Source of the DNA: an uncultured Oscillibacter sp.
GTDB lineage: Bacteria > Bacillota > Clostridia > Oscillospirales > Oscillospiraceae
Length of the DNA: 64,000 bases
Direction: 5' to 3'
Assembly (NCBI GenBank): GCA_910587705.1
Contig: CAJUMX010000010.1
Span: 53,419 to 117,418, forward strand
Shown: positions 6,671 through 14,404 of the stretch, in pieces
How the letters are laid out: every line of letters begins with the position of its first letter
Position numbering within the stretch: position 1 is the first letter of the stretch
Translations under genes and position numbers: made by a program
Notes under the pieces: generated by a model
The model's input: the letters and a program-made list of their open reading frames with translations, nothing else
Databases searched by the model: none
What the model was told of the DNA's origin: nothing

Positions 6671-9277
6671 TTACGTCAGTTTTTGTTTCAGCTCATACAA
6701 GAGGCTCATGGCCTCGATGGGGGTCAGCGTGTCCGGCTGGCAGCGGCGCAGGGCCTCCAGCACCTCCCCCTCGCTTATGGAGCCCAGGGAGACCTGTTCC
6801 GTCTCCCGCCGGGGGGCGGCGTCGGGGACCCCGCCTGCCGTCTCCAGCTCCTCCAGCACCTGCCGGGCCCGCTGGAGCACCTTCTCCGGCAGACCCGCCA
6901 GCTTCGCCACCTCGATGCCATAGCTCCGGTCCGCCCCGCCGGGGAGGATTTTGCGCAAAAAGATAATCTCCTCCCCCCGGGTCCGCACGGCGATATTGTA
7001 ATTTACGGTTCCGGGCAGGGTGTTTTCCAGCTCCGTCAGCTCGTGGTAGTGGGTGGCAAAGAGGGTCTTGGCCCCCAGGGTCTTGGGATTCGCGCAGTGC
7101 TCCAGCACCGCCCGGGCGATGCTCATGCCGTCGAAGGTGGAGGTGCCCCGGCCGATCTCGTCCAGAATCAGCAAGGAGCGTTTGGTGGCACAGCGGAGGA
7201 TGTCCGCTACCTCCGTCATCTCCACCATGAAGGTGGACTGCCCGGCGGAGAGGTCGTCGCTGGCCCCCACCCGGGTGAAAATCCGGTCCACCACGCCGAT
7301 GCGGGCGTGGGAGGCGGGGACAAAGCTCCCCATCTGGGCCAGGAGGACCGTCAGCGCCACCTGGCGCATGTAGGTGGACTTGCCCGCCATGTTGGGGCCG
7401 GTGAGGATGGCCACCCGGTTTTCCTTCTCCCCCAGGAAGGTGTCGTTGGGGACAAAGAGGCTGTCCTTCAAAACCCGCTCCACCACCGGGTGGCGGCCCT
7501 CCCGAATTTCAATGACCCCGGATTCATCCACGTCCGGGCGGCAGTAGTGGTTTCGCACCGCCACGGCAGCGAGGGATGCCAGCGCATCCGCCTCCGCCAC
7601 GGCTCCGGCGGTTTTCAGTACCCGGCCGGAGGCGGCGGAAATCTCCTGGCGGAGCTGGGTGAACAGCTCGTACTCCAGGGCCACCACCCGGTCCGAGGCG
7701 GTGAGGATGGAGTTTTCCAGCTCCTTCAATTCCTGGGTGATGTACCGCTCCGCCCCCGCCAGGGTCTGCTTGCGGATATAGGTCTCGGGCACCTCGCCCT
7801 TATAGCTGTTGGAGACCTCGATGGTGTAGCCAAAGACCTTGTTGTACTTGATTTTTAAGGTCCGGATGCCGGTGCGCTCCCGCTCCCGGGCCTCTATCTC
7901 GGGGATAACCCCCTTGCCGCTTTTTAAAATGTGCCGCAGGCGGTCCACCTCCGGGTGGAAGCCGTCCCGGATCAAATCCCCCTCCCGGACGGAGAAGGGG
8001 GGCTCGTCGCAGATGGTCTCGGCGATGCGCCGCCCCAGGTCCTCCAGGGCGTCCAGCTCCTCCGAAAGCTCCCGGAGGCGGCGGTCGGAAAAGGCGGCGA
8101 GGCGGCTCTTGATCTCCGGCAGCTTCTCGATGGCGGAGCGGAGGGCGGCCAAATCCCGCCCCCCGGCGGAGCCGTAGACAATGCGGCCGATGAGCCGCTC
8201 CATGTCCCCCAGGCCCGAGAGGGCGGCGATCAGCTCCTCTCGGTCCACGGTCCGCTCCACCAGGGCCGCCACGGCCCCGTTTCGCCGGGTGATGGCGGCC
8301 ACGTTCAAAAGGGGCCGCTCCAGCCAGCTGCGAAGGCACCGGCCCCCCATGGAGGTCTGGGTCCGGTCCAGCACCCAGAGGAGGCTGCCCTTCTTCTCCT
8401 TGCCCCGCATGGTGGCGGTCAGCTCCAGGTTCCGCCTCGCGGTCAGGTCCAGCTCCATAAAGAGGCCCTGTTCGTAATAGTCCAGGTCGTTGATGTAGGA
8501 GAGGTCCGTCTTTTGGGTCTCGTATAAGTAATGCAGCAAGCCCCCCAGGGCCAGGGCAGCGGCGGGCACGGCGGCGGGAAGCCGGTTCCAGGCCCCCTCG
8601 CCAAACTGCTGGCGGATGCTCCGCTCCGCCTCCGGCAATCGGAAGCGCCGCTCTCCGGCGCGCTCCACCCGGCAGTGGAACTTCTCCCCCAGGGCCGTCA
8701 CCAGGGCCGTCTCGGCATAGGCCCCGTCATTCAGCACCGCCTCGGCAGGGGCGAAGCGGCCTAGCTCGTTGACGATATGCTCCGTCCGGTCCCTCCCGGT
8801 GAAGGAGGTGAGGTGGGCCCGGCCGGTGGTGATGTCGCAAAAGGCGACCCCGGCGGACCGGGCGTCGGCGTAGACGGCGCAGAGGAAGTTGCTGGCTTTT
8901 TCGTCCAGGCAGGCCGTGTCGGTAACCGTCCCCGGGGTGACCACCCGGATGATATCCCGCTTCACCAGCCCCTTGGCGGCGGCGGGGTCCTCCATCTGCT
9001 CGCAGATGGCCACCTTATAGCCCTTGGCGATGAGCCGGGCAATGTAGCTCTCGCTGGCGTGATAGGGGATGCCGCACATGGGAATCTGCTCGTCCTCGGG
9101 CTTTGCCCGCTTGCCCTTGTCCCGGCTGGTAAGGGTCAAATCCAGCTCCCGGGAGGCAAGGCGGGCGTCGTCGGCGAACATCTCGTAGAAATCGCCCAGG
9201 CGGAAGAACAAGATGGAGTCCGGGTTTTGCTCCTTGATCTCCAGGTACTGCTTCATCATGGGGGTCAGCTCTGCCAT
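6671..9277 (-). CDS. mutS: DNA mismatch repair protein MutS
   Basis: 868 residues, the usual length. The mismatch-reading motif GDFYEMF places the Phe-x-Glu wedge at F30-E32. The ATPase has Walker A GPNMAGKST (627-635), Walker B LLILDE (D706, E707) and the DEIGRGTST signature. A C-terminal helix-turn-helix dimerisation region and a tetramer-type tail (ALRRCQPDTLTPIEAMSLLYELK) are present. It is the first mismatch repair gene of the block and is followed by mutL after two small membrane-protein genes. Confidence 0.98.
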   Translation of the reverse strand: MAELTPMMKQYLEIKEQNPDSILFFRLGDFYEMFADDARLASRELDLTLTSRDKGKRAKPEDEQIPMCGIPYHASESYIARLIAKGYKVAICEQMEDPAAAKGLVKRDIIRVVTPGTVTDTACLDEKASNFLCAVYADARSAGVAFCDITTGRAHLTSFTGRDRTEHIVNELGRFAPAEAVLNDGAYAETALVTALGEKFHCRVERAGERRFRLPEAERSIRQQFGEGAWNRLPAAVPAAALALGGLLHYLYETQKTDLSYINDLDYYEQGLFMELDLTARRNLELTATMRGKEKKGSLLWVLDRTQTSMGGRCLRSWLERPLLNVAAITRRNGAVAALVERTVDREELIAALSGLGDMERLIGRIVYGSAGGRDLAALRSAIEKLPEIKSRLAAFSDRRLRELSEELDALEDLGRRIAETICDEPPFSVREGDLIRDGFHPEVDRLRHILKSGKGVIPEIEARERERTGIRTLKIKYNKVFGYTIEVSNSYKGEVPETYIRKQTLAGAERYITQELKELENSILTASDRVVALEYELFTQLRQEISAASGRVLKTAGAVAEADALASLAAVAVRNHYCRPDVDESGVIEIREGRHPVVERVLKDSLFVPNDTFLGEKENRVAILTGPNMAGKSTYMRQVALTVLLAQMGSFVPASHARIGVVDRIFTRVGASDDLSAGQSTFMVEMTEVADILRCATKRSLLILDEIGRGTSTFDGMSIARAVLEHCANPKTLGAKTLFATHYHELTELENTLPGTVNYNIAVRTRGEEIIFLRKILPGGADRSYGIEVAKLAGLPEKVLQRARQVLEELETAGGVPDAAPRRETEQVSLGSISEGEVLEALRRCQPDTLTPIEAMSLLYELKQKLT

Positions 9278-9313
9278 GTGATACCTCGTTTCTCTCTAAA
9301 CAGCATGCGGGGC

Positions 9314-10138
9314 CTATAGCTCCGCCGACGCGCCGCAGTCCATGGGCCGCAGGCGGTCCCCCAGGGTCTCTTGAAGCCGCTCATAGGCCCAGTCGCCGGT
9401 GCAGTGGCCGGTGTAGTAAATCGTACTGCCCTGGCGCAGCTCCTCCGCCGTGGCGCGAAGCAGCGCCTCCGCCTCCGGCGCGCCGGGCTTTAGCTCAAAG
9501 AGGTGGAAGCCGCCAAACACCACGTCGGGCCTCCGCCCCAGCCGCCGCTCCGCCTCCCGGAGGGTATTCACGACGCCCAGATGCCCGCACCCGGCCAAAA
9601 GCGCCGCCTTGCCGCCCTCCTCCACCAGCAGGTGCTGCTCGTGGGCAAAGCCGTCGGGCCGGAAGCCCTCCCTGACCTTCTCCTGGAGCTTGGGGGCCAC
9701 GGCCCGGAGGGACTTGTCGTCCTCTACGCTGGAAAACAGCGTCAGCCCGTCCCCCAGGGTCTCCTGGGCTTTGGTGAAAACGAGCCGCTCCGCAAGCGCT
9801 TCCGTCTCCGGCAGGCCGATGTAGTTGGGCTCCTGCCCCGGGAGGACGGCGTAATAGGCCCCCAGGGCCTCTTGGCGGAGGTAAATGCTCGCTTTGGCAT
9901 TGGCGGCGCAAAAGGCCGCCAGGCCGCCGCCATGGTCGGAGTGGCCGTGGGAGAGCACGGCGGTATCCACGGCGGCAAGATCGATTCCAAGGCTCCGGGC
10001 GTTATCCAGGAAGGAGGCGTCGGGCCCCATGTCGAAGAGGACCTTGCGCCCCGCCGCCTCCACATAGAGGGAGAGCCCCCGGGCGGCGGCAAGATCGGGG
10101 CGGTGGGACGTGTTTTCCAGCAGGGTGACGATTTTCAT
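9314..10138 (-). CDS. MBL-fold metallohydrolase (dihydropterin-type)
   Basis: 274 residues. The metal site HGHSDHGGG (around residues 69-77) is that of the MJ0937-like metallo-beta-lactamase subfamily, often annotated 7,8-dihydropterin-6-yl-methyl-4-aminobenzene phosphate synthase. The distal ligands appear as AGCGHLGVVNTL and YYTGHCTG. ATG 10138 follows GGGAGGTTCCCC; the frame is open further upstream, but that stretch holds the promoter of an RNA on the other strand. Substrate unknown. Confidence 0.85.
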   Translation of the reverse strand: MKIVTLLENTSHRPDLAAARGLSLYVEAAGRKVLFDMGPDASFLDNARSLGIDLAAVDTAVLSHGHSDHGGGLAAFCAANAKASIYLRQEALGAYYAVLPGQEPNYIGLPETEALAERLVFTKAQETLGDGLTLFSSVEDDKSLRAVAPKLQEKVREGFRPDGFAHEQHLLVEEGGKAALLAGCGHLGVVNTLREAERRLGRRPDVVFGGFHLFELKPGAPEAEALLRATAEELRQGSTIYYTGHCTGDWAYERLQETLGDRLRPMDCGASAEL

Positions 10139-10172
10139 GGGGAACCTCCCGGTTTTGGATTCAAGCCGCCCC

Positions 10173-10201
10173 TTGACAGCGGGGGCGGGGTTGGGTATAA
10201 T
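10173..10201 (+). promoter_or_regulatory. Perfect sigma-A promoter for an antisense RNA
   Basis: TTGACA (10173-10178), 17-nt spacer, TATAAT (10196-10201). No protein gene follows on the plus strand; the transcript would run into the 3' end of the small peptide gene at 10305-10388 from the opposite side. Confidence 0.8.
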
Positions 10202-10207
10202 AGGGGC

Positions 10208-10315
10208 AAGAGGGCGGTCAGCCGGTGGCAGCCGGTTGGCGGTCAATCGTCTTACAAGTTTATAGCTTGAGAAATTGCCGCTTCTTGCTGTTACTGGGGG
10301 GCGGTTATTTCTTTA
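10208..10315 (+). ncRNA. Putative antisense RNA antitoxin
   Basis: The RNA is deduced from the consensus promoter at 10173-10201 and from a terminator-like end: AATTGCCGC and GCGGTTATT form an imperfect stem and are followed by TCTTT. It overlaps the last codons and stop of the convergent peptide gene (10305-10388). This tail-to-tail geometry is known for type I toxin-antitoxin pairs of holin-like toxins. The 3' end is an estimate. Confidence 0.55.
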
Positions 10316-10388
10316 GGTTGAACCCTAACTGGATAGCCGCAAGCACAAGCACGAGCGTAAGTAACGCGATGGTTTCCAGCACGCTCAT
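10305..10388 (-). CDS. Putative holin-like type I toxin (27 residues)
   Basis: The peptide is MSVLETIALLTLVLVLAAI followed by QLGFNLKK: a short polar start, one membrane helix and a basic tail. This is the layout of the Hol-Tox (putative holin-like toxin) family of Firmicutes. The ribosome binding site is excellent (AAAGAGGTGAGGCCC before ATG 10388). A -10-like TGGTACAAT lies ~60 nt upstream (10422-10432). A perfect sigma-A promoter faces it from the other side (10173-10201), giving an antisense RNA over its 3' end. Membrane toxicity is inferred, not shown. Confidence 0.68.
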   Translation of the reverse strand: MSVLETIALLTLVLVLAAIQLGFNLKK

Positions 10389-10477
10389 GGGCCTCACCTC
10401 TTTCCACTTGAAAGAGGATTGACCCCGCCTCTCTTCCCATTTTCATTGTACCACGTTTGTCAATAAGTTCCGGAAAG

Positions 10478-10503
10478 CCCCGCGCCGGCGCGCGGGGTTT
10501 CTT
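10478..10503. terminator. Bidirectional terminator hairpin
   Basis: CCCCGCGC-CGGC-GCGCGGGG with TTTCTTT on the plus side; it lies directly after the XRE stop codon on the minus strand. Confidence 0.7.
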
Positions 10504-10721
10504 TATGTCTCCGGCTCCTTCGGCCAGTCCCGGCAGACCAGCTCGTCCAAGGAGACGTCGTAAAAATCCGCCAGGGCGATGAGGGTGGACATTTGTGGTT
10601 CCCGCTCCCCACGTTCGTAGGTCTGATAAGCCCGCCAGCTGATGCCAATGAAAGGAGCAAGCTCCGTTTGCTTCAGCCCCCGCTCTTTACGCAATTTCAG
10701 AAGATGCTGTGAAAATGTCAT
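10503..10721 (-). CDS. XRE-family repressor, cassette 1
   Basis: 72 residues, essentially one Cro/C1 helix-turn-helix: LRKERGLKQTELAPFIGIS then YQTYERGEREP and LADFYDVSLDEL. The ribosome binding site AAAGGAG precedes ATG 10721. It is divergent from the small helical protein gene at 10811, with a 90-bp shared promoter region holding ACACAGGTGTGT, a likely operator. The sequence resembles the XRE of cassette 3 (35802-36017) in 'Y-x2-YE-x-GERE' and 'LADxY-x-VxLDxL'. Confidence 0.88.
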   Translation of the reverse strand: MTFSQHLLKLRKERGLKQTELAPFIGISWRAYQTYERGEREPQMSTLIALADFYDVSLDELVCRDWPKEPET

Positions 10722-10739
10722 ATTCTTCTCCTTTACGCC

Positions 10740-10768
10740 TCGACAGACACAGGTGTGTTTGCTATAAT
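10740..10768 (+). promoter_or_regulatory. Promoter and operator of cassette 1
   Basis: TCGACA (10740-10745), 17 nt, TATAAT (10763-10768). The inverted repeat ACAC-AGG-TGTGT (10748-10759) lies inside the spacer and AACACAC recurs at 10780, so an XRE dimer bound here would block the polymerase. Confidence 0.7.
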
Positions 10769-10810
10769 GGTTCTATAAGAACACACTTGCGTCTTTTAGG
10801 AGGTCACGTC

Positions 10811-11068
10811 ATGGACGACTATCTTGACTGCTTATTCCAATGCGTCTTTGACCATATGGAAGCCGAAGCCACTGTAAACCTCATCGACTACAGTCGCTGC
10901 CGCTCCGCCCAGGACATGGCCTGGAGCGCCCTGAAAAAGGAGCTGACCCATGAGCAGATCAAGCTGGTGGACGATTACCGCTCTGCCTGGATCGAACTGC
11001 GTTATCAGGAGGACAAGCTGCTCTTTCAAAAGGCCGTGGCCCTGGGCAAGTGGATGGTACAGGCTTAG
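10811..11068 (+). CDS. Small helical protein paired with XRE repressor (DUF6809-like), cassette 1
   Basis: 85 residues, all predicted helical, no cysteine-rich or membrane segment. The core LKKELTHEQIKLVDDYRSA and the end LFQKAVALGKWM line up with the protein at 36117-36371 (FRSTLTAEQNRRLEDLLSR ... VFRSGLSIGVTL) and with 17468-17716. The pattern of a final phenylalanine-glycine helix is like DUF6809 proteins of gut Clostridia, an assignment I hold with moderate confidence. ATG 10811 follows AGGAGGTCACGTC. It is divergent from the XRE gene and probably repressed by it. Confidence 0.75.
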   Translation: MDDYLDCLFQCVFDHMEAEATVNLIDYSRCRSAQDMAWSALKKELTHEQIKLVDDYRSAWIELRYQEDKLLFQKAVALGKWMVQA

Positions 11069-11071
11069 CCG

Positions 11072-11310
11072 CTGACGGGCCGCCGAGGGCGGCGGCCCCT
11101 ACACATTCCCGTAGGGGCCGGCCCCCTGGCCGGCCCGTTTCCCGGGACGGATGGCCACCGGCGGGCCGCCGAGCACCCGCAAGGGGTACGCCGCCGCCGT
11201 ATGCGGCAAAGCCGCTAACGGCGGACGCAGGGCGGCGGCCCCTACGCATCCCCCGTAGGGGCCGGCCCCCTGGCCGGCCCGTTTCCCGGGACGGATGGCC
11301 GGCCCATTTG
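11072..11310. repeat. Two REP-like units of the GTAGGGGCC family
   Basis: The unit GGGCGGCGGCCCCTAC ... GTAGGGGCCGGCCCCC-TGGCCGGCCCG ... TTTCCCGGGACGGATGG occurs at about 11090-11155 and again at 11230-11302, in direct orientation. Between them is a GC-rich stretch with the hairpin GCGGCAAAGCCGC. No gene is visible in 11069-11331. The GTAGGGGCC palindrome recurs inside or near most other intergenic repeats of the window. Confidence 0.8.
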
Positions 11311-11331
11311 TCGGGAATGTCGGCGTTTGCC

Positions 11332-12744
11332 CTAAACCATCTCTCCGTACAGCGCCCAGGTGTTGCTTCCGGTAATCCTCACATCCAAAAACCGCCCGAT
11401 CAGGGACTTGTCCCCCTTTAGCCGCACCAGCCGGTTGCCCTCCGTCCGGGAGGAGAGGGGATACGCCTCGTCGCCGCTCTCCCCGTCCACCAGGACCCGG
11501 ACTGTTTTCCCTACATACTCGGCGTGTATCCGGGCGGAGTGGGCGTTCTGGACCTCCAGCAGCTTGTCGAACCACCGCTGCTTCTCCTCCCGGGAAGCAG
11601 GGTCCGGCAGCTCCGCCGCCTTCGTGCCCGGCCGGGGGGAGTAGATGAAGGTAAAGAGAGCGTCAAAGCCCACCTCCTCCACCAGGGACACGGTGTCCAT
11701 GGCCTCCGCCTCCGTCTCACCGGGGAAGCCGATGATCACGTCGCTGGTCAAAACCAGCCCCGGCATAATAGACCGGGCGTACCGAATCAGCCCCAAGTAT
11801 TTCTCCCGGGTGTAGCGCCGGTTCATCTCCCCCAGCACCCGGTCGTTTCCGGACTGGAAGGGCAGGTGGAGCTGCTTGGCCACATGACGGCACTTCGCCA
11901 TCACGTCGAAGAGCCGGGGGGTGGCGTCCTTGGGGTGGCTGGACATGAAGCGGATCCAATAGTCCCCGGGAATTTGGTCGATGTCCTCCAAAAGGTCCGG
12001 GAAGTGATACCCGGTATCCAGGTCGTTGCCATAGGAGTTCACGTTCTGCCCCAGCAGGGTGATATCCTTGTATCCGGCCTCCACCAGCTCCCGGACCTCC
12101 GCCAGCACGGCGGCGCTCTCCCGGCTCCGCTCCCGGCCCCGGACATAGGGCACGATGCAGTAGGAGCAAAAGTTGTTGCACCCGTACATGATGGAGACCC
12201 AGGCCTTCACCCCCCGTTCCCGGACCACCGGCAGCCCCTCGGCGATGCACCCGTGCTCGTCGGCGGTGGAAAAGACCCGCTTCCGGGTTTCGTAAACCTG
12301 CCACAAAAGCTCCGGAAAGCGCCACAGGGCCTGGGGCCCAAAGACCAAATCCACATGGCGGTAAGATTCCCTCACCCGCTTGGCAACCCTGGTCTCCTGG
12401 GCCATGCAGCCGCAGAGGACGATGACCTGCTCCGGGTTCTCCTTCTTGGAGTGGGTCAGGATGCCAAGGTTCCCGAAAACCCGCTGCTCCGCATGCTCCC
12501 GGATGGCGCAGGTGTTCAGTAAGGCCAGGTCCGCCTCCTTCGGGTCCTCCGTAAAGGTGAAGCCCATTTCCTCCAGCATGCCCATGATCCGCTGGCCGTC
12601 CGCCACGTTCTGCTGGCAGCCGAAGGTCTCCACACAGGCCCGGGGATGGGCCCCCCGGGCGGCGAACAGGGCCTTGATCTTCTCCTGAAAGTCCCGCTGG
12701 CGGAGGATTTCCGCCTCCGGGACCATGATTTCCTCTCGCTTCAA
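11332..12744 (-). CDS. miaB: tRNA-2-methylthio-N6-dimethylallyladenosine synthase MiaB
   Basis: 470 residues. The N-terminal UPF0004 domain has the three cysteines of the auxiliary cluster (ETFGCQQN, LLNTCAIR, LCGCMAQE). The radical SAM motif is CNNFCSYC in the centre, and a C-terminal TRAM domain carries GKTVRVLVDG. The enzyme adds the methylthio group to i6A37 made by MiaA (997-1941). The start shown is TTG with GGAGG seven bases upstream; ATG at 12726 with GAGAGG is a good alternative. Confidence 0.96.
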   Translation of the reverse strand: MKREEIMVPEAEILRQRDFQEKIKALFAARGAHPRACVETFGCQQNVADGQRIMGMLEEMGFTFTEDPKEADLALLNTCAIREHAEQRVFGNLGILTHSKKENPEQVIVLCGCMAQETRVAKRVRESYRHVDLVFGPQALWRFPELLWQVYETRKRVFSTADEHGCIAEGLPVVRERGVKAWVSIMYGCNNFCSYCIVPYVRGRERSRESAAVLAEVRELVEAGYKDITLLGQNVNSYGNDLDTGYHFPDLLEDIDQIPGDYWIRFMSSHPKDATPRLFDVMAKCRHVAKQLHLPFQSGNDRVLGEMNRRYTREKYLGLIRYARSIMPGLVLTSDVIIGFPGETEAEAMDTVSLVEEVGFDALFTFIYSPRPGTKAAELPDPASREEKQRWFDKLLEVQNAHSARIHAEYVGKTVRVLVDGESGDEAYPLSSRTEGNRLVRLKGDKSLIGRFLDVRITGSNTWALYGEMV

Positions 12745-12780
12745 ACCGTTTCCTCCATACCGATGCGGGATGTTGATACT

Positions 12781-12832
12781 TAAACAAGCGTATAAACAAG
12801 CGTATCATACCATGAAAGCCCGGAAAGCACAA
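12781..12832 (-). promoter_or_regulatory. miaB promoter with a perfect 12-bp tandem repeat
   Basis: TTGTGC (12832-12827), 17 nt, TATGAT (12809-12804) on the minus strand. Immediately downstream TAAACAAGCGTA is repeated twice in tandem (12781-12804 on the plus strand), covering the start site. Confidence 0.65.
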
Positions 12833-12925
12833 GGAAAAATCCCGGCGGCAAACCCGGCCCTTTGTGATTTTCGCCGGAGGTAAACGATTTGCCTTTGTGA
12901 AAAACGTAAAATTTCACAAAACCCC

Positions 12926-12954
12926 TTGACGGGCGGTCAAATTTATTGTATATT
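12926..12954 (+). promoter_or_regulatory. Sigma-A promoter of the 12.96 kb RNA gene
   Basis: TTGACG (12926-12931), 17-nt spacer, TATATT (12949-12954) on the plus strand, facing no protein gene. Confidence 0.75.
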
Positions 12955-12960
12955 TTAGCT

Positions 12961-13288
12961 ACAGAAAGAGGTGAGTCCAGTGTACTAGTTCGACACGAAA
13001 ACCCACGTCTTCCAGCGCCGTTCGAAAAACCCCCAGCGCAGCCCCAGCAAATACGTGATCTCAGATTCCCAAAAACGAAACACCACTCACGAAGGATGAG
13101 GCCGCGGGACCAACAGGTCGACGCAAGAAACTGTTTCATGGATTGGAAACCCCAAGGATCACCCATACTCCAGCAAATTTCCCACGAACGGCAGCCTTTA
13201 GAAAGCACGAGGTACAACGACCCATGGACAATCCAATCAATGGTTGAGCCCCCCATTCGCCGAAGGAGCGGATGGGGGGATGTTTTTT
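12961..13288 (+). ncRNA. Unidentified stand-alone RNA of about 330 nt
   Basis: The gap between miaB and tsf has its own plus-strand promoter and an intrinsic terminator (stem 13249-13260 / 13268-13279 with one G-U, then TTTTTT at 13283). The RNA starts with a Shine-Dalgarno-like AAAGAGGTGAG followed by GTG-TAC-TAG. The first half is A/C-rich and poor in G; CACGT / ACGTG and TGGATTG / CAATCCA can pair over long distances. I do not see tmRNA, RNase P, 6S or SRP RNA signatures. A frame stays open across it, but codon use and composition do not look coding. Confidence 0.6.
13249..13288 (+). terminator. Intrinsic terminator of the 12.96 kb RNA
   Basis: CCCCCCATTCGC-7 nt-GCGGATGGGGGG followed by ATGTTTTTT on the plus strand. 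Confidence 0.85.
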
Positions 13289-13370
13289 GCAAAAGCCTCC
13301 TGCCCTGGCGGCGGGTCTGGGGATACGCTCCCCTTGAAGGCGGTCGGGGGACATCGCCCTGCCGCCTTTC

Positions 13371-13407
13371 CAAAAAGCAGCGGGCGGCGTCATAAGACGC
13401 CGCCCGC
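13371..13407 (-). terminator. Terminator of the rpsB-tsf operon
   Basis: On the minus strand GCGGGCGGCGTC-TTAT-GACGCCGCCCGC is followed by TGCTTTTT. Confidence 0.9.
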
Positions 13408-13444
13408 CGGTTGGTCTGTCAATTTCCGAAACGCGGTTTCGCGT

Positions 13445-14368
13445 TTAGCCCTTCACCAAAGAGGCGATCTCGTCGGCAAAGTTCTCCTGCTTTTTCTCGA
13501 TGCCCTCGCCCTTCTCAAACCGCACGGCGGTCTTGAAGGTGATGGCCCCGCCCAGCTCCTTGGCCGCGTGGGCGATATAGGCCTCCACAGACCCCTCGAA
13601 CACGTCGGCGCGGACGGAATCCTGCTGGAGCAGGCAGTTCTCGGAATAGAACTTGTTCAGCTTGCCCATGACGATCTTCTCCCGAACCTGCTCGGGCTTG
13701 CCCGCCATTTTCGGGTCGTTCTCCATCTGGGCCAGCATGACCTTCTTCTCCTCGTCCAGCACGTCCTGGGTCACCTGGGACTTGTCCCAGAAGCGGGGGT
13801 TCAGGGCGGCGATCTGCATGGCGATGTTCTTGCCCAGCTCCGTCACCTGCTCGGCGGAGAGGCCGGTCTCCAGGTTCACCAGCACGCCGATCTTGCCGCC
13901 GGCGTGGACGTAGGGCACGGACACGCCCTCGGCGTACCGGGCGAAGCGGCGGACCTTGATGTTCTCGCCGATGACCAGCACCATCTCCTGCTGCTGCTGG
14001 GTGACGGTGAGGTCGGTTCCGTTATACTTGCACTCCATCAGAGCGTCCAGGTCGGCGGGGTTCTCCTTGGCCACGGTGGCGGCCACGCCCTTGACGAAGT
14101 CCACGAATTTCTCGTTTTTGCCCACGAAGTCGGTTTCGGCGTTCACCTCTACCACCACGCCCACGCCGTCGATGACGGCGGCGTAGGCCATGCCCTCGGC
14201 GGCCACGCGGCCCGCCTTCTTCACGGAAGCGGCCATGCCCTTTTCCCGCAGCCACTCCACGGCCTTGTCCATGTCGCCGTCGGTGGCCACCAGGGCCTTT
14301 TTGCAGTCCATCATACCTACGCCGGTCATCTCGCGCAGGTTCTTTACATCAGTTGCGCTAAAAGCCAT
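13445..14368 (-). CDS. tsf: Translation elongation factor Ts
   Basis: 307 residues, the usual size. The N-terminal UBA-like domain begins MAFSATDVKNLREMTGVGMMDCKKAL and the core TDFVGKNEKFVDFV is the classic EF-Ts 'TDFV' motif that inserts into EF-Tu. It follows rpsB by 36 nt on the same strand, the conserved rpsB-tsf operon, and ends in a strong terminator. It is the guanine exchange factor for EF-Tu. Confidence 0.98.
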   Translation of the reverse strand: MAFSATDVKNLREMTGVGMMDCKKALVATDGDMDKAVEWLREKGMAASVKKAGRVAAEGMAYAAVIDGVGVVVEVNAETDFVGKNEKFVDFVKGVAATVAKENPADLDALMECKYNGTDLTVTQQQQEMVLVIGENIKVRRFARYAEGVSVPYVHAGGKIGVLVNLETGLSAEQVTELGKNIAMQIAALNPRFWDKSQVTQDVLDEEKKVMLAQMENDPKMAGKPEQVREKIVMGKLNKFYSENCLLQQDSVRADVFEGSVEAYIAHAAKELGGAITFKTAVRFEKGEGIEKKQENFADEIASLVKG

Positions 14369-14404
14369 AATTGCGTTCCTCCAAATTTATTGTATCGCCG
14401 TATC

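Noticed and set aside
11072..11310. CRISPR array
   Set aside because: Only two imperfect GC-palindromic units with unequal spacing; no spacers or cas genes.
12961..13288. tmRNA, RNase P, 6S or SRP RNA as identity of the RNA gene
   Set aside because: None of the conserved signatures I know for these RNAs is present.
12780..13395. Open frames on both strands across the 12.96 kb RNA (149 and 197 codons)
   Set aside because: Starts do not fit the Shine-Dalgarno site, composition is odd (many Trp/Cys or Pro/Arg) and the frames run through the terminator hairpin.
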